From Burkholderiales bacterium JOSHI_001 (GTDB taxonomy: Bacteria > Pseudomonadota > Gammaproteobacteria > Burkholderiales > Burkholderiaceae_C): DNA of 64,000 bases. The notes under the pieces are model-generated. The model was not told the origin of the DNA and made no database searches. It saw only the letters and a program-made list of their open reading frames with translations. The position numbers and the translations under genes are program-made. The stretch lies in assembly GCA_000244995.1 (NCBI GenBank), contig CM001438.1, positions 1,914,921-1,978,920 on the forward strand, read 5' to 3'. Of the stretch, positions 18,058 through 30,569 are shown piece after piece; position 1 is the first letter of the stretch; each line of letters begins with the position of its first letter.

Positions 18058-19202
18058 GCTTCCTCCACGCGCACCGGCGGGTAGCTGTCCCAGTTCAGGC
18101 AACCCGGGCATTGCCAGAAGTAGCGTTGGGCTTCGAAGCCGCAGGCGGCGCAGCGGTAGCGCTGCAGCGGCCGCGCGGCGCGGGCCACAGCTTCACGCAC
18201 GGCCTTCAGCTCTGGCCCTTGCAGCTTGTCGTTGTCGGCGTCCAGCACCTCCAGCGCGGCCGACAGCGTGGGCTGCTGGCGCAGCCAGTCGCGCACGCCA
18301 TCGCTGGCGCCGGCACTCTGGCCGTTCAGCAGGGCCAGCGCGCGCAGCAGGTCGATGCCGGGGCGCTGCTTCACCAGCGCGCCCAGGGTGCTGCGCGCCA
18401 GGTCGGCCTGGTTCAGCGCCAGGGCACAGGCGGCGTAGTCCCCCGCCACCAGGGCGAAGCTTTCGGGCTGGCGTTCGCGCAGTTCGGCCCAGGTGGCCAA
18501 GGCTTCCTGGGCACGGCCGGCCTTCAGATGCCTTTGGGCCAGCAGGATCAGCGGCCGCGCCGCCTGCGGCGCGATCTGGCGAGCGCGCTGCAGCGCCTGG
18601 TCGGCAGCGGCGGTGTCGCCACGGTCATCGGCCGCCAGCGCCAGTTCGCAGTGGTAGTGGGCGATGCGCTGGGCGAAGGAGCCTGTGCCGCTTTGTTCCA
18701 GCAGCGCTGCCACCTCGGCCGCGGCCGGCCAGTCGCGCGAGCGCTCGTACAGGCCCAGTCGGGCCAGCCGGGCTTCGGTGTGGAAGGGCGTTCCCTCCAG
18801 GGCACGGAAGGCTTCTTCGGCGCGGTCGAACAGGCCGGCCTTCATGTAGTCCTGCGCCAGCGCATGCTGGGCGCGTTCGCGTTCGCTGCTGTTCAGGTCG
18901 CCGCGCTGCAGCAGGTGCTGGTGCACGCGCACCGCGCGTTCAAATTCACCGCGGCGGCGGAACAGGTTGCCCAGCGCGAAGTGCAACTCGGTGGTGTCGG
19001 GGTCGTTCTGCACCGCTTCGATGAAGGCGTCGATGGCCTTGTCCTGCTGTTCGTTCAGCAGCAGGTTCAGGCCTTTGAAGTAGGCCTTGGGCGAATCGCG
19101 GTCGCTGCGGCGCCACTGGCGCAGGTCGAAGCGCGAGGCCAGCCAGCCCAGTGCGAAGGCCACGGGCAGACCGATCAGCAACCACTGGAAGTCGAATTCC
19201 AT
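18054..19202 (-). CDS. lapB: Lipopolysaccharide assembly protein B (LapB/YciM)
   Basis: Inner-membrane TPR protein that, in E. coli, presents LpxC to FtsH and couples LPS synthesis to demand. One N-terminal membrane helix (MEFDFQWLLIGLPVAFALGW), a run of TPR repeats (about residues 35-340), and a C-terminal rubredoxin-like metal site (YRCAACG ... CPGCLNW) match the family. The ATG at 19202 is preferred to a GTG three codons upstream. lapA is 12 bases upstream. The association with a downstream glycan cluster fits a role in LPS supply. Confidence 0.95.
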   Translation of the reverse strand: MEFDFQWLLIGLPVAFALGWLASRFDLRQWRRSDRDSPKAYFKGLNLLLNEQQDKAIDAFIEAVQNDPDTTELHFALGNLFRRRGEFERAVRVHQHLLQRGDLNSSERERAQHALAQDYMKAGLFDRAEEAFRALEGTPFHTEARLARLGLYERSRDWPAAAEVAALLEQSGTGSFAQRIAHYHCELALAADDRGDTAAADQALQRARQIAPQAARPLILLAQRHLKAGRAQEALATWAELRERQPESFALVAGDYAACALALNQADLARSTLGALVKQRPGIDLLRALALLNGQSAGASDGVRDWLRQQPTLSAALEVLDADNDKLQGPELKAVREAVARAARPLQRYRCAACGFEAQRYFWQCPGCLNWDSYPPVRVEEA

Positions 19203-19214
19203 CGCGGGCACGCG

Positions 19215-19535
19215 CTACAGCCCCTCGCGCGGCGGGTGGGGCAAGGCCAGTTCGCCGGACGCCGACGCGCCGGGCGTGGTGGCCGTGCCGCTGCTGGCCT
19301 GCGCAGGGGCGCGGGCGCCGGTGGCCACGCGGCGGTGCTGCCACCAGGCCGGCACCATGGCCAGCACCCCCAGCGCACAACCGGCGGCAAAAGCGCTCAG
19401 GACCACGATGACCAGCGGCGCGCGCCACTGGACGCCGAAGAACCAGCGCAGCACCACGTCCTGCTGGTTGTTCAGCGCGAACGCAAAGAGGGTGAAGAAG
19501 ACAAGGCCGCGAAACAGCCAGACAAGGATGCGCAT
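19215..19535 (-). CDS. lapA: Lipopolysaccharide assembly protein A domain protein (LapA)
   Basis: A 106-residue membrane protein with two helices (about 3-21 and 40-64) and the LapA-type core FALNNQQDVVLRWFFGVQW. The C-terminus is cytoplasmic, Ala/Thr-rich and less conserved. LapA and LapB work together in regulating LPS biosynthesis. It is first gene of the lapAB-glycan operon; the ihfB terminator lies just upstream. Confidence 0.9.
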   Translation of the reverse strand: MRILVWLFRGLVFFTLFAFALNNQQDVVLRWFFGVQWRAPLVIVVLSAFAAGCALGVLAMVPAWWQHRRVATGARAPAQASSGTATTPGASASGELALPHPPREGL

Positions 19536-19589
19536 GGCGAACGCATTCTAAGGAGCGCATTGCGGCTGCCTGTGTTGCGGGCATGAAAA

Positions 19590-19611
19590 AGGGGCCCTGA
19601 AAAGGGCCCCT
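19590..19611 (-). terminator. Rho-independent terminator after ihfB
   Basis: AGGGGCCCT, loop, AGGGCCCCT at 19590-19611; read on the minus strand it is followed by a run of five T. It lies between the ihfB stop and the lapA start. Confidence 0.85.
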
Positions 19612-19638
19612 GGGCTGCGTCTGGTGGCCAGCGCCGTG

Positions 19639-19956
19639 TCAGGACGCAGGCCGGTCGGGAGTCTCGTCGGCCGGCATGCGTGCGTCCACCGCTTCGCGCA
19701 GGGCCTTGCCCGGCTTGAAATGCGGCACCAGCTTCTCCGGAATGGTCACCTGCTCGCCGCTGCGGGGGTTGCGCCCCACGCGCGGCGGCCGGCGATTGAT
19801 GGAGAAGCTGCCGAACCCGCGGATCTCGATGCGATGGCCGCGCGACAGGGCGTCGGTCATCGCGTCGAGGATGGTCTTCACCGCGAACTCGGTGTCACGC
19901 TGCGTCAGCTGGCCGAATCGCTCGGCCAGCTTGGCAACCAGGTCGGACCGGGTCAT
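19639..19956 (-). CDS. ihfB: Integration host factor subunit beta
   Basis: Small DNA-bending protein of the HU/IHF family; with IHF-alpha it bends specific sites in recombination, replication and transcription. 105 residues: [14 protein letters not shown] start, [15 protein letters not shown] arm region, and the [13 protein letters not shown] segment with the intercalating proline, then [13 protein letters not shown] slightly longer tail than E. coli IHF-beta. It follows rpsA as in most proteobacteria. Confidence 0.97.
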   Translation of the reverse strand: MTRSDLVAKLAERFGQLTQRDTEFAVKTILDAMTDALSRGHRIEIRGFGSFSINRRPPRVGRNPRSGEQVTIPEKLVPHFKPGKALREAVDARMPADETPDRPAS

Positions 19957-19997
19957 GTTGTCGTAGCACGCATTCGGTTAGCGAGCGCCGCCGCCGC

Positions 19998-20068
19998 GCC
20001 GGGCCGCCCCAAGCCAGGCGGCGGCCCCCGCGGGGGGCGGGCGCCTCAACGGCGCCCGGGGGCTCCAG
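19998..20068. repeat. GC-rich intergenic repeat between rpsA and ihfB
   Basis: Contains CCCCCGCGGGGGG (20025-20037) and a hairpin GGCGCC-TCAA-CGGCGCC-type further right. Positions 19998-20019 match, inverted, 51614-51635 in the xyl locus at 21 of 22 bases by eye, showing that it is a dispersed element. Confidence 0.55.
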
Positions 20069-20069
20069 G

Positions 20070-21785
20070 TCACTCGGCCTTGTTGTTGTCCAGCTTGGCG
20101 CGCAGCAGGGCGCCCAGGCTGGTGGTGCCGGCGGTTTCGCGCTCGTTGCTCTGGGCCAGGCGCTGCATGGCTTCCTGCTGGTCGACCTGGTCCTTGGCCT
20201 TGATCGACAGCTGAATCGAACGCGCCTTGCGGTCCACGTTGACGATCATCACCGAGACCTCGTCGCCTTCCTTCAGCACGTTGCGCGCGTCTTCCACGCG
20301 GTCGCGGCCGATTTCGGAAGCACGCAGGTAGCCGGTCACGTCGTCGGCCAGCTGGATTTCAGCGCCGCGCGGGTCCACGGTCTTGACCTTGCCGCTCACC
20401 AGCATGCCGCGGTCGTTCACCGAGGTGTAGGTGGCAAACGGGTCGCCGTCCAGCTGCTTGATGCCCAGGCTGATGCGCTCGCGCTCGATGTCGATGCCCA
20501 GCACCACGGCCTCGACTTCCTGGCCCTTCTTGAAGTTGCGCACGGCGGCTTCGCCGGTTTCGTGCCAGCTCAGGTCGGACAGGTGCACCAGGCCGTCGAT
20601 GCCTTGCGCCAGGCCCACGAACACGCCGAAGTCGGTGATGCTCTTGATGGGGCCCTTGACCTTGTCGCCGCGCTTGACGTTGCCCGCGAATTCTTCCCAC
20701 GGGTTGGCCTTGCACTGCTTCATGCCCAGGCTGATGCGGCGCTTGTCTTCGTCGATTTCCAGGACCATGACCTCGACCTCGTCGCCGAGCGTCACCACCT
20801 TGGCGGGGGCCACGTTCTTGTTGGTCCAGTCCATTTCGGAAACGTGCACCAGGCCTTCGATGCCGGGTTCGATTTCCACGAAGGCACCGTAGTCGGCGAT
20901 GTTGGTCACCTTGCCGAACAGGCGCGTGCCGCTCGGGTAGCGGCGCGACACGCCCATCCAGGGGTCGTCGCCCAGCTGCTTCAGGCCCAGGGACACGCGG
21001 TTCTTCTCGGCGTCGAACTTCAGCACCTTCGCCTGCAGTTCCTGGCCCACGGTGACCACTTCGCTGGGGTGACGCACACGGCGCCAGGCCATGTCGGTGA
21101 TGTGCAGCAGGCCGTCGATGCCGCCCAGGTCCACGAAGGCGCCGTATTCGGTGATGTTCTTGACCACGCCGTTGACGATGGCGCCTTCGGACAGGGTTTC
21201 CAGCAGCTTGGCGCGTTCTTCGCCCATCGAAGCCTCGACCACGGCGCGGCGCGACAGCACGACGTTATTGCGCTTGCGGTCCAGCTTGATGACCTTGAAC
21301 TCCATGGTCTTGCCTTCGTACGGCGTCAGGTCCTTGACCGGGCGCGTATCGATCAGCGAGCCGGGCAGGAAGGCGCGGATGCCGTTGACCAGCACGGTCA
21401 GGCCGCCCTTGACCTTGCCGCTGACGGTGCCGGTGACGAAGTCGCCCGACTCCAGCGCGGTTTCCAGGCTCAGCCAGGAGGCCAGGCGCTTGGCCTTGTC
21501 GCGCGACAGGATGGTGTCGCCGTAGCCGTTCTCGATGGCGTCGATGGCCACCGACACGAAGTCGCCAACCTGGACTTCGAGTTCGCCCTGGTCGTTCTTG
21601 AACTCCTCCACGGGCACGTAGGACTCGCTCTTGAGCCCCGCGTTGACCACAACGTGGTTGAAGTCGATGCGCACGACCTCGGCGGAGATGACCTCGCCCA
21701 CGCGCATGTCATTGCGCTGGAGCGATTCTTCGAACATGGCGGCGAAAGAATCGCCGCCGCCAGGGGCGGTTTGAGTTTGGGACAT
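20070..21785 (-). CDS. rpsA: 30S ribosomal protein S1
   Basis: Ribosomal protein that binds mRNA upstream of the start and helps initiation on structured leaders. 571 residues with six S1/OB repeats; repeat hallmarks are seen as [58 protein letters not shown] and [20 protein letters not shown]. The C-terminal tail is slightly different from E. coli S1 (557 residues). Located between aroA-cmk and ihfB, the conserved order. The 167 bases upstream hold no gene I can support. Confidence 0.98.
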   Translation of the reverse strand: MSQTQTAPGGGDSFAAMFEESLQRNDMRVGEVISAEVVRIDFNHVVVNAGLKSESYVPVEEFKNDQGELEVQVGDFVSVAIDAIENGYGDTILSRDKAKRLASWLSLETALESGDFVTGTVSGKVKGGLTVLVNGIRAFLPGSLIDTRPVKDLTPYEGKTMEFKVIKLDRKRNNVVLSRRAVVEASMGEERAKLLETLSEGAIVNGVVKNITEYGAFVDLGGIDGLLHITDMAWRRVRHPSEVVTVGQELQAKVLKFDAEKNRVSLGLKQLGDDPWMGVSRRYPSGTRLFGKVTNIADYGAFVEIEPGIEGLVHVSEMDWTNKNVAPAKVVTLGDEVEVMVLEIDEDKRRISLGMKQCKANPWEEFAGNVKRGDKVKGPIKSITDFGVFVGLAQGIDGLVHLSDLSWHETGEAAVRNFKKGQEVEAVVLGIDIERERISLGIKQLDGDPFATYTSVNDRGMLVSGKVKTVDPRGAEIQLADDVTGYLRASEIGRDRVEDARNVLKEGDEVSVMIVNVDRKARSIQLSIKAKDQVDQQEAMQRLAQSNERETAGTTSLGALLRAKLDNNKAE

Positions 21786-21952
21786 GTGGTGTGTTTCCTG
21801 TGCCGGCGGAAGAACAGGAATTCAGGTGGGCCGGCGTTGTGTGCAACGGGTGTTGCGGTTGGGTTGAACAAATCACCGCGCCCGAGCGTGCCTGTCGGCA
21901 CAAGGTGGGCAGGCGCGGCGGCCTGACGAAGGGCAACGAAGGAAGCGGAGCT

Positions 21953-23992
21953 TCAGTCGAAGCGCTGACGCTGGGACCAGCCATCCAGCACCCACTGGAC
22001 CGAAGGGTCCACGCCGAGTGCGGAGTTGTCGAGTTCCAGCGCCCCTGGCGCCGCTTTCAAGGGCGCAATGCTGCGATTTCTATCGCGGGCATCGCGCGCC
22101 TCCAGGTCGGCGCGAAGACTGTCGATATTAGCCGGAATTCCCTTTGAAATCAATTGCTTAAGGCGGCGCTCGGCGCGCATGCCGGCGCTGGCTGTGAGAA
22201 ACACCTTCAGCCGGGCGTCCGGGAAGATGACCGTGCCCATGTCGCGCCCGTCGGCCACCAGGCCCGGCGCGCGCCGAAAAGCCAACTGCAGGGTGTGCAG
22301 CGCCTGGCGCACCGCGGGCAGGGCGGAGATCTTGGACGCCATGGCGCCCACGGCTTCCTGGCGCAGGGCCAGGGCCACGTCTTCCTCGCTGGTGCCTGTG
22401 GCCAGCCAGACCGCTTCGCCGTCAAAGCGCAGCGAAAGCGCGGCGGCCACCCGCGCCAGGCCGGCTTCGTCGGTATCGGCCACGCCGGCCCTCTGGGCGG
22501 CGAGGGCGGTGGCACGGTACAGCAGGCCGGAATCCAACTGGTGCCAGCCCAAGCGCGCCGCCACGGACGAGGCCAGCGTGCCCTTGCCGGACGCGGTGGG
22601 GCCGTCGATGGTGATCACCGGGATGTCGGCCGCATCGGCCCGCGCCACCGCGAACAGGGCCTCGAAGTAGTCGGGGAAGGTCTTGCCGACGCAGCGCGGG
22701 TCGAGGATGCGCACCGGCACCCGCGCGCCGGCGGCGGTGGGTGCCAGTGGGTTGAAAGCCGCCAGCGACAGGCACATGGCCATGCGGTGGTCGTCATAGG
22801 TGTGGATCGCGGCGGGCCGCCAGGCGCCCGGCTCAGGCGCCGTGACGGTGATGAAGTCCGGCCCTTCCACCACCGCGGCCCCCACCTTGCGCAACTCGGT
22901 CGCCATGGCCGCGATGCGGTCGGTTTCCTTCACGCGCCAGCTGGCGATGCCGCTCAGGTGCACCGGGCCGTCGGCGTACAGCGCCATCGCCGCCAGGGTC
23001 ATGGCGGCGTCGGGGATGTGGTTGCAGTCCAGCGAAATGGCCTTCAGCGGCCAGGTGCCACGCTTCACCTCCACCCAGCCGGGGCCGCCTTCGATGTGCG
23101 CCCCCAGGGCCCGGGCCGCGTCCAGGAAGCGGATGTCGCCCTGGATGGCATCCAGTCCCACACCTTCGATGCGGATCGGCCGGTCGGTGGCCGCGATGGC
23201 ACCGATGGCCACGAAGTAGCTGGCCGAGGAAGCGTCGCCTTCCACATGAATGCTGCCAGGGCTGCGGTAGTGGCTGCCGGCGGGAATCGTGAAGCGGCTC
23301 CAGCCTTCGCGCTGCACGACGATGCCAAAGCGCGCCAGCAGGTTGAGGGTGATCTCGATGTAGGGTTTGGAGATCAGCTCGCCCTGCACCTCGATGACCA
23401 CCGGTGCGTTCAGTGCCACCAGCGGCAACGCCATCAACAGCGCCGTCAAGAACTGGCTGGACACATCGCCGCGCACGCGCACCGGCTGGGCAGTGTTCAG
23501 CTTCGCGCCGGGCCGGCCGGTCAGGCGCAGCGGCGGGTAGCCTTCCTGGCCGGTACAGGCCACCTCACAGCCCAGCTGGCGCAGTGCGTCCACCAGGTCG
23601 CCGATGGGACGTTCGTGCATGCGCGGCACGCCGCTGAGCGTGATGTCGCCGCCCTGCGTGGCCACCAGCACCGCCAGCGCCGCGGTGAGCGGGCGCATGG
23701 CGGTGCCGGCGTTGCCCAGGAACAGCTGCGCCTGGTTCACCGCCAGGCGGCCGCCCAGGCCGGTGATGTGCAGTTGCGCCCCGTCGTGCCGCAGCGTGCA
23801 GCCCAGCGCCTGCAACGCGGCCAGCATCACCTGGGTGTCGTCCGAATCCAGCAGGTCGTGGACGGTGGTGCTGCCTTCGCACAAGCCGGCCAGCAGCAGC
23901 ACGCGGTTGGAAATGCTCTTGGAGCCGGGCAGTCGAACGGTGCCGGCGGCGCCCACGAAAGGGGGCAGGTCAAGGTGAGGGATGTCGTACAT
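21953..23992 (-). CDS. aroA: Bifunctional EPSP synthase / cytidylate kinase (AroA-Cmk fusion)
   Basis: One 679-residue frame encodes two enzymes. Residues 1 to about 445 are 3-phosphoshikimate 1-carboxyvinyltransferase ([45 protein letters not shown]), the sixth step of the shikimate pathway. From about 458 the chain continues as cytidylate kinase ([14 protein letters not shown]-loop, [27 protein letters not shown]), which makes CDP/dCDP. These are adjacent separate genes in most proteobacteria; the fusion is known in several Burkholderiales. No internal stop or start separates the halves. Upstream are tyrA and pheA; rpsA is downstream. Confidence 0.95.
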   Translation of the reverse strand: MYDIPHLDLPPFVGAAGTVRLPGSKSISNRVLLLAGLCEGSTTVHDLLDSDDTQVMLAALQALGCTLRHDGAQLHITGLGGRLAVNQAQLFLGNAGTAMRPLTAALAVLVATQGGDITLSGVPRMHERPIGDLVDALRQLGCEVACTGQEGYPPLRLTGRPGAKLNTAQPVRVRGDVSSQFLTALLMALPLVALNAPVVIEVQGELISKPYIEITLNLLARFGIVVQREGWSRFTIPAGSHYRSPGSIHVEGDASSASYFVAIGAIAATDRPIRIEGVGLDAIQGDIRFLDAARALGAHIEGGPGWVEVKRGTWPLKAISLDCNHIPDAAMTLAAMALYADGPVHLSGIASWRVKETDRIAAMATELRKVGAAVVEGPDFITVTAPEPGAWRPAAIHTYDDHRMAMCLSLAAFNPLAPTAAGARVPVRILDPRCVGKTFPDYFEALFAVARADAADIPVITIDGPTASGKGTLASSVAARLGWHQLDSGLLYRATALAAQRAGVADTDEAGLARVAAALSLRFDGEAVWLATGTSEEDVALALRQEAVGAMASKISALPAVRQALHTLQLAFRRAPGLVADGRDMGTVIFPDARLKVFLTASAGMRAERRLKQLISKGIPANIDSLRADLEARDARDRNRSIAPLKAAPGALELDNSALGVDPSVQWVLDGWSQRQRFD

Positions 23993-24084
23993 GGAAGGCC
24001 AATGATGCCCGGTGACCCGCCGGATGGCGGCCCACGTCGGGCGCAGCGCCTATTGTCGGTGCTGCCGCAGGCCGGGCGGCGTCG

Positions 24085-24993
24085 TCAGCGGTTGCCGGAA
24101 CCCGACGTGGCGGGCGGCGCCGGCGGCTTCGGGCCGCCCATCTGCCACTTGGTGCGCGACTCGCTGGCGCCCTTGATCAGGTCTTCCAGCGCGTCGGTGT
24201 TGCCGCTGCGCATGACATGCTCCAGCGCGTCCAGCGTGTGGCGGAAGCGCATGCACTGTTTCAGGATCTCTTCGCGGTTGGAGATCAGGATGTCGCGCCA
24301 CACCGTGGGGTCGCTGGCGGCAATGCGGGTGAAGTCGCGAAAGCCCGGGCCGGCCAGCGACAGGAAGTCATGCCCGGCGGGCTGGTTCACCACCGCGTTG
24401 AAGTAGGCGAAGGCCAGCATGTGCGGCAGGTGGCTCACCGCGGCGAAGGCGGCGTCGTGGTTCTCGGCCGTCATGCGCAGCACCTGGGCGCCGATGGCGC
24501 TCCACACGTCGGTGGCCTTCTGCACCAGCTCGGGTTGGGTCTGCGGCAGCGGGGTCAGGATGACCTGGCGGCCGGCGTACAGGCTGGCGTCGGCGTTGTG
24601 CACGCCGGCCACTTCCTTGCCGGTGATCGGGTGGGCCGGCACGAAGGAGCTGACGCGTTCCTTCAGCGCGCGGCGGGCGGCGTCCACCACGTCGCGCTTG
24701 GTGCTGCCCACGTCCATGTACAGCACACCGGGCTCCACCAGGTGGCGGATGGCCTTGAAGGTGGCTTCGGTGGCGGCCACCGGCACCGCCAGCAACACCA
24801 GGTCGGAACCGGATGCGGCCAGCAGGGCCGATTCGGCTGCGACATCGATCACGCCCAGGCGCTTGGCGCGCTCGGTGGTGGACGGGCTCTTGCTGTAGCC
24901 CACCACCTTCTTCACCAGCCCGGCCTTCTTCAGGGCGAGCGCGAACGAGCCGCCCATCAGGCCGCAACCGATCACGCCAAGCTGGTTGAACAT
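24085..24993 (-). CDS. tyrA: Prephenate dehydrogenase TyrA
   Basis: NAD(P)-dependent oxidative decarboxylation of prephenate to 4-hydroxyphenylpyruvate, for tyrosine. The dinucleotide fold starts at once (LGVIGCGLMGGSFALAL), followed by DVGSTKRDVV, the catalytic His region PAHPITGKE and SHLPHMLAFA. 302 residues, monofunctional type without a chorismate mutase domain, which is carried by pheA here. The C-terminus (about 275 on) is Gly/Pro-rich and nonconserved. Lies 35 bases after pheA. Confidence 0.95.
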   Translation of the reverse strand: MFNQLGVIGCGLMGGSFALALKKAGLVKKVVGYSKSPSTTERAKRLGVIDVAAESALLAASGSDLVLLAVPVAATEATFKAIRHLVEPGVLYMDVGSTKRDVVDAARRALKERVSSFVPAHPITGKEVAGVHNADASLYAGRQVILTPLPQTQPELVQKATDVWSAIGAQVLRMTAENHDAAFAAVSHLPHMLAFAYFNAVVNQPAGHDFLSLAGPGFRDFTRIAASDPTVWRDILISNREEILKQCMRFRHTLDALEHVMRSGNTDALEDLIKGASESRTKWQMGGPKPPAPPATSGSGNR

Positions 24994-25028
24994 TTTTCTG
25001 GGAACGCAGAAGTAACCGCGAGTGTGCG

Positions 25029-26129
25029 TCAGTGCACGTCGATCGGGTAAGTGCCCAGCACCTTGAAAAAGGCGCAGGCGTCATGCAGTTCACGCAATGC
25101 CTGCGCGACATGCGGCTGCTCGGGGTGGCCTTGCAGGTCGATGAAGAAGTAGTACTCCCACTGGCCGGAACGCGCTGGGCGCGATTCGAAGCGGCTCATC
25201 GACACGCCATGGGTCTTCAGCGGCACCAGCAGGTCGTGCACCGCCCCGGGCTTGTTGGCCACGCTGACCACCAGGCTGGTGCAGTCGTGGCCCGACGCCT
25301 TGGGCGCCGGGTGGCGTTCCGGATGGGCCACGATGGCAAAACGTGTGCGGTTGTGCGCATCGTCCTGGATGGCCGGGGCCACCACGTGCAGGCCGTATTC
25401 GGTGGCGGCGCGCTCGCTGGCGATGCCGGCCAGTTCACCGTCCAGGCTGGCCAGGCGTGCGCCTTCGGCGTTGCTGGACACAGGGCGGCGCTCCACCTCG
25501 GGCAGGTGGCGGCTCAGCCATTCATGGCACTGGCCCAAGGCCTGCGGGTGCGCGCACACGGCCTTGATGCCATCGGCCGAGTTGGTCTTGCGCAGCAGGT
25601 TGTGGCGCACCAGCAGGCTGGTTTCACCCACGATGGACAGCGGCGTGGTCAGGAACAGGTCCAGCGACCGTGCCACCGCGCCTTCGGTGTTGTTTTCCAC
25701 CGGCACCACGCCGAAATCGGCCGCCCCGGCGGTGGCGGCGCGGAACACCTCGTCGATGCTGGCGCACTGCACGCGCACGATGCTGCTGCCGAAATAGCCC
25801 AGCGCCGCGGCTTCGCTGAAGGTGCCGGCCGGCCCCAGGTAGGCCACCCGGGTGGGGGTTTCCAGCGCGCGGCAGGCCGACATGATTTCGCGCCAGATCG
25901 GCGCCACGCTGTCGGTGCCCAGCGGGCCGGGGTTGAGCGATTTCAGGTTGTCGATCACCTGCGCTTCACGCTCGGGGCGAAAGGCCGGCGAGCCTTCCAC
26001 CTTCTTGATTTCGCCCACCTCCAGCGCCAGCCCGGCACGGCGGTTCAGCAAGGCCAGCAGTTCGCGGTCCAGCTGGTCGATCTTCTCCCGCAGTGCCAAC
26101 AATTCGGGCGTGACGGCAGGCTGCGACAT
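25029..26129 (-). CDS. pheA: Chorismate mutase / prephenate dehydratase (P-protein)
   Basis: Bifunctional enzyme of phenylalanine synthesis. The N-terminal AroQ mutase helix is LLALREKIDQLDRELLALLNRRAGLALEVGEIKK. The dehydratase domain begins VAYLGPAGTFSEAAA and includes GVVPVENNTEGAV. A C-terminal ACT domain (SLVVSVANKPGAVHDLLVPL, ESRPARSGQWEYYFFIDLQG) senses phenylalanine; the ESRP motif is intact, so feedback inhibition is likely. The ATG at 26129 is used; a GTG at 26150 overlaps the upstream stop as GTGA and is an equally plausible coupled start. Confidence 0.96.
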   Translation of the reverse strand: MSQPAVTPELLALREKIDQLDRELLALLNRRAGLALEVGEIKKVEGSPAFRPEREAQVIDNLKSLNPGPLGTDSVAPIWREIMSACRALETPTRVAYLGPAGTFSEAAALGYFGSSIVRVQCASIDEVFRAATAGAADFGVVPVENNTEGAVARSLDLFLTTPLSIVGETSLLVRHNLLRKTNSADGIKAVCAHPQALGQCHEWLSRHLPEVERRPVSSNAEGARLASLDGELAGIASERAATEYGLHVVAPAIQDDAHNRTRFAIVAHPERHPAPKASGHDCTSLVVSVANKPGAVHDLLVPLKTHGVSMSRFESRPARSGQWEYYFFIDLQGHPEQPHVAQALRELHDACAFFKVLGTYPIDVH

Positions 26130-26146
26130 GGGCGAGGCCTTCTGGC

Positions 26147-26787
26147 TCACTTCTTGGGCGGCGCGGGCGGGTTGGCGCCCGGCTTGGCCCCAGGGGCGGG
26201 GCCCGAGGCCGATTGCTCGGCACCCAGGTGCCGACCGATGGACTGTTGCAGGGCGGTCAGCTTGGGCTCCACCTGGCCCCGTGTCTCAGCCACCAGCTTC
26301 TGCATCAGCACCTGGCTCATTTCGCCATTGAGTTGCAGGAACTTGCGCTGCACCGGCGATTCGATGATGCCAATCAGCGTCTTCAGTTCATCTTCGCTGA
26401 ACTTCTCTTCCAGCACCGCGCCAATGGTGCTGGGGGCCACCTTGGTGACGCGGTCGCGCAGCAGTGGCACCACCTCGTCCATGTACTTCTTCAGGTCGCC
26501 TTGAACGTCCTTGGCCACGGCTTCGCGCTTGTCGGGAGCCACCTTGGCTTGCAGCACCAGGCTGGCCTGTTGGGCCAGTTGCGCCACCGACTGCTCGGCC
26601 AACGCACGGGCGACGTTTTCGTACTGGGGCTGCTGCAGCTGCAGCACCTTCTGCACCAGTTCCTTCTTGGCGGCGCTGACAGGGGCCGGCGCGCTGGCGG
26701 GTTTGGCGGCCGATCCGGCGCCTTGGGCCAGCACGCCGGCGGCGGCCAGGGCCAGCGCGACGGCCAGCAGGTTCCTATGGAATGTCA

Positions 26788-26788
<1 letters not shown>
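26147..26788 (-). CDS. DUF2059 domain protein, periplasmic
   Basis: About 213 residues from the ATG at 26788, which shares its A with the gyrA stop (TGATG). A signal peptide (MTFHRNLLAVALALAAAGVLA, cleavage after AQ) is followed by an Ala/Pro-rich linker and a helical DUF2059 domain (about 45-185) containing FSEDELKTLIGIIESPVQRKFLQ. The C-terminus is Pro/Ala/Gly/Lys-rich. The domain's function is not known to me. It sits between gyrA and pheA, where many beta-proteobacteria have serC. Confidence 0.88.
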
Positions 26789-29427
<2,639 letters not shown>

Positions 29428-29744
29428 GCGGGAGGGCTTGGCAAGCCAGGGCTGCCCTGTCTTGGGGCAGGGTGGGCCGGTGGAGGTAGGGCGGAGACCA
29501 TCGCAGCCGGCAAAGGACCGGCTGGACGGGGTTGGGTCATTCTAAGGGCCACCAGATGTCGCAGCTTCGCAACACAAGGTCGTCATTGCTGCGCTGCCAT
29601 CGCCAAAATACGGTCGTTCCGAAGCCCTATGGCACAATCAATTGTCGGTGGTGAGCGCTCGCGGAACCGGGTGTTTGCCAGGTTATCTCGCTTCCGATTT
29701 GGACGTTTCGCAGGCAATCTGCGGCTTTCCTTGAGAGGAGAATC
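29428..29744. other. Intergenic region between gyrA and the OmpA-family gene
   Basis: About 317 bases separating divergent genes and therefore holding both promoters. GAGAGGAG at 29731-29738 is a strong ribosome-binding site for the OmpA gene. A possible -10 (CACAAT, about 29633) lies far upstream, leaving a long AT-richer leader. I see no further gene and no known riboswitch. Confidence 0.5.
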
Positions 29745-30461
29745 ATGAAGAAATTGAACAAGGTGGCGATGCTTTTTGCGTCCGCCGCTCTTGCCGCGCC
29801 GATCGCGTCAATGGCCGCCGCCCATGGTGGCATGGGCCAGTCGGTGGACAACTGGCGCGCTGCCGATGGCACCGTTTGGAAAAACGGCACCAACGAATAC
29901 TGCTGGCGTGACGCCTTCTGGACGCCGGCTACCGCCGCCGCTGGTTGCGATGGTGCGGCTGCTCCGGCGGCCGCTCCTGCTCCGGCTCCGGCTCCGGCTC
30001 CGGCGCCCGCCCCGGCACCCCGTCCGGCGCCTGCGCCTGCTCCGGCGCCCGCCCCGGCGCCGGCTCCTGCTGCCGCCCCGGCCGCGCCGGCCGCACCGGT
30101 CAGCGAGAAGGTCACCTTCGCGGCTGACGCCTTCTTCGACGTGAACAAGTCGGTGCTCAAGCCCGAAGCGCGCGCGAAGTTGGATGATCTGGTCAGCAAG
30201 ACCGCTGGTGTGAACCTCGAGGTGATCATCGCCGTCGGCCACACCGACAGCGACGGCTCCGATGCTGCCAACCAAAAGCTGTCGGTCAACCGCGCCGAAG
30301 CCGTCAAGGCTTACCTCGTGTCCAAGGGCATCGAGAAGAACCGCGTGTACACCGAAGGCAAGGGCGAAAAGCAGCCCGTGGCCGACAACAAGACCAAGGA
30401 AGGCAAGGCGAAGAACCGCCGCGTCGAAATCGAGGTCGTCGGTACCCGCACCAAGAAGTAA
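29745..30461 (+). CDS. OmpA family protein with Pro-Ala linker
   Basis: A 238-residue envelope protein. Signal peptide (residues 1-24, ending SMAAA), a short conserved segment (NWRAADGTVWKNGTNEYCWRDAFWTPATAA), then a (Ala-Pro)n linker of about 45 residues and a C-terminal OmpA/MotB peptidoglycan-binding domain (FFDVNKSVLKPEARAKLDDL, VGHTDSDGSDAANQKLSVNRA, GKGEKQPVADNKTKEGKAKN RR). It lacks the N-terminal beta-barrel of OmpA, so it is a periplasmic or outer-membrane-linked peptidoglycan anchor. Strong RBS; own terminator. Confidence 0.92.
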   Translation: MKKLNKVAMLFASAALAAPIASMAAAHGGMGQSVDNWRAADGTVWKNGTNEYCWRDAFWTPATAAAGCDGAAAPAAAPAPAPAPAPAPAPAPRPAPAPAPAPAPAPAPAAAPAAPAAPVSEKVTFAADAFFDVNKSVLKPEARAKLDDLVSKTAGVNLEVIIAVGHTDSDGSDAANQKLSVNRAEAVKAYLVSKGIEKNRVYTEGKGEKQPVADNKTKEGKAKNRRVEIEVVGTRTKK

Positions 30462-30485
30462 TTCCCGCTCCGGGAATGCCTCTGC

Positions 30486-30508
30486 AAACCCCGCTTCGGC
30501 GGGGTTTT
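30486..30508 (+). terminator. Rho-independent terminator after the OmpA-family gene
   Basis: AAACCCCGC-TTCG-GCGGGGTTT followed by a T run, 24 bases downstream of the stop. Confidence 0.88.
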
Positions 30509-30569
30509 TCGTTTGTGGCTCGTCGCCAGTGAAGCAAGGCCTGTCGCCTGTGCCAAACTCCATCTCGCC

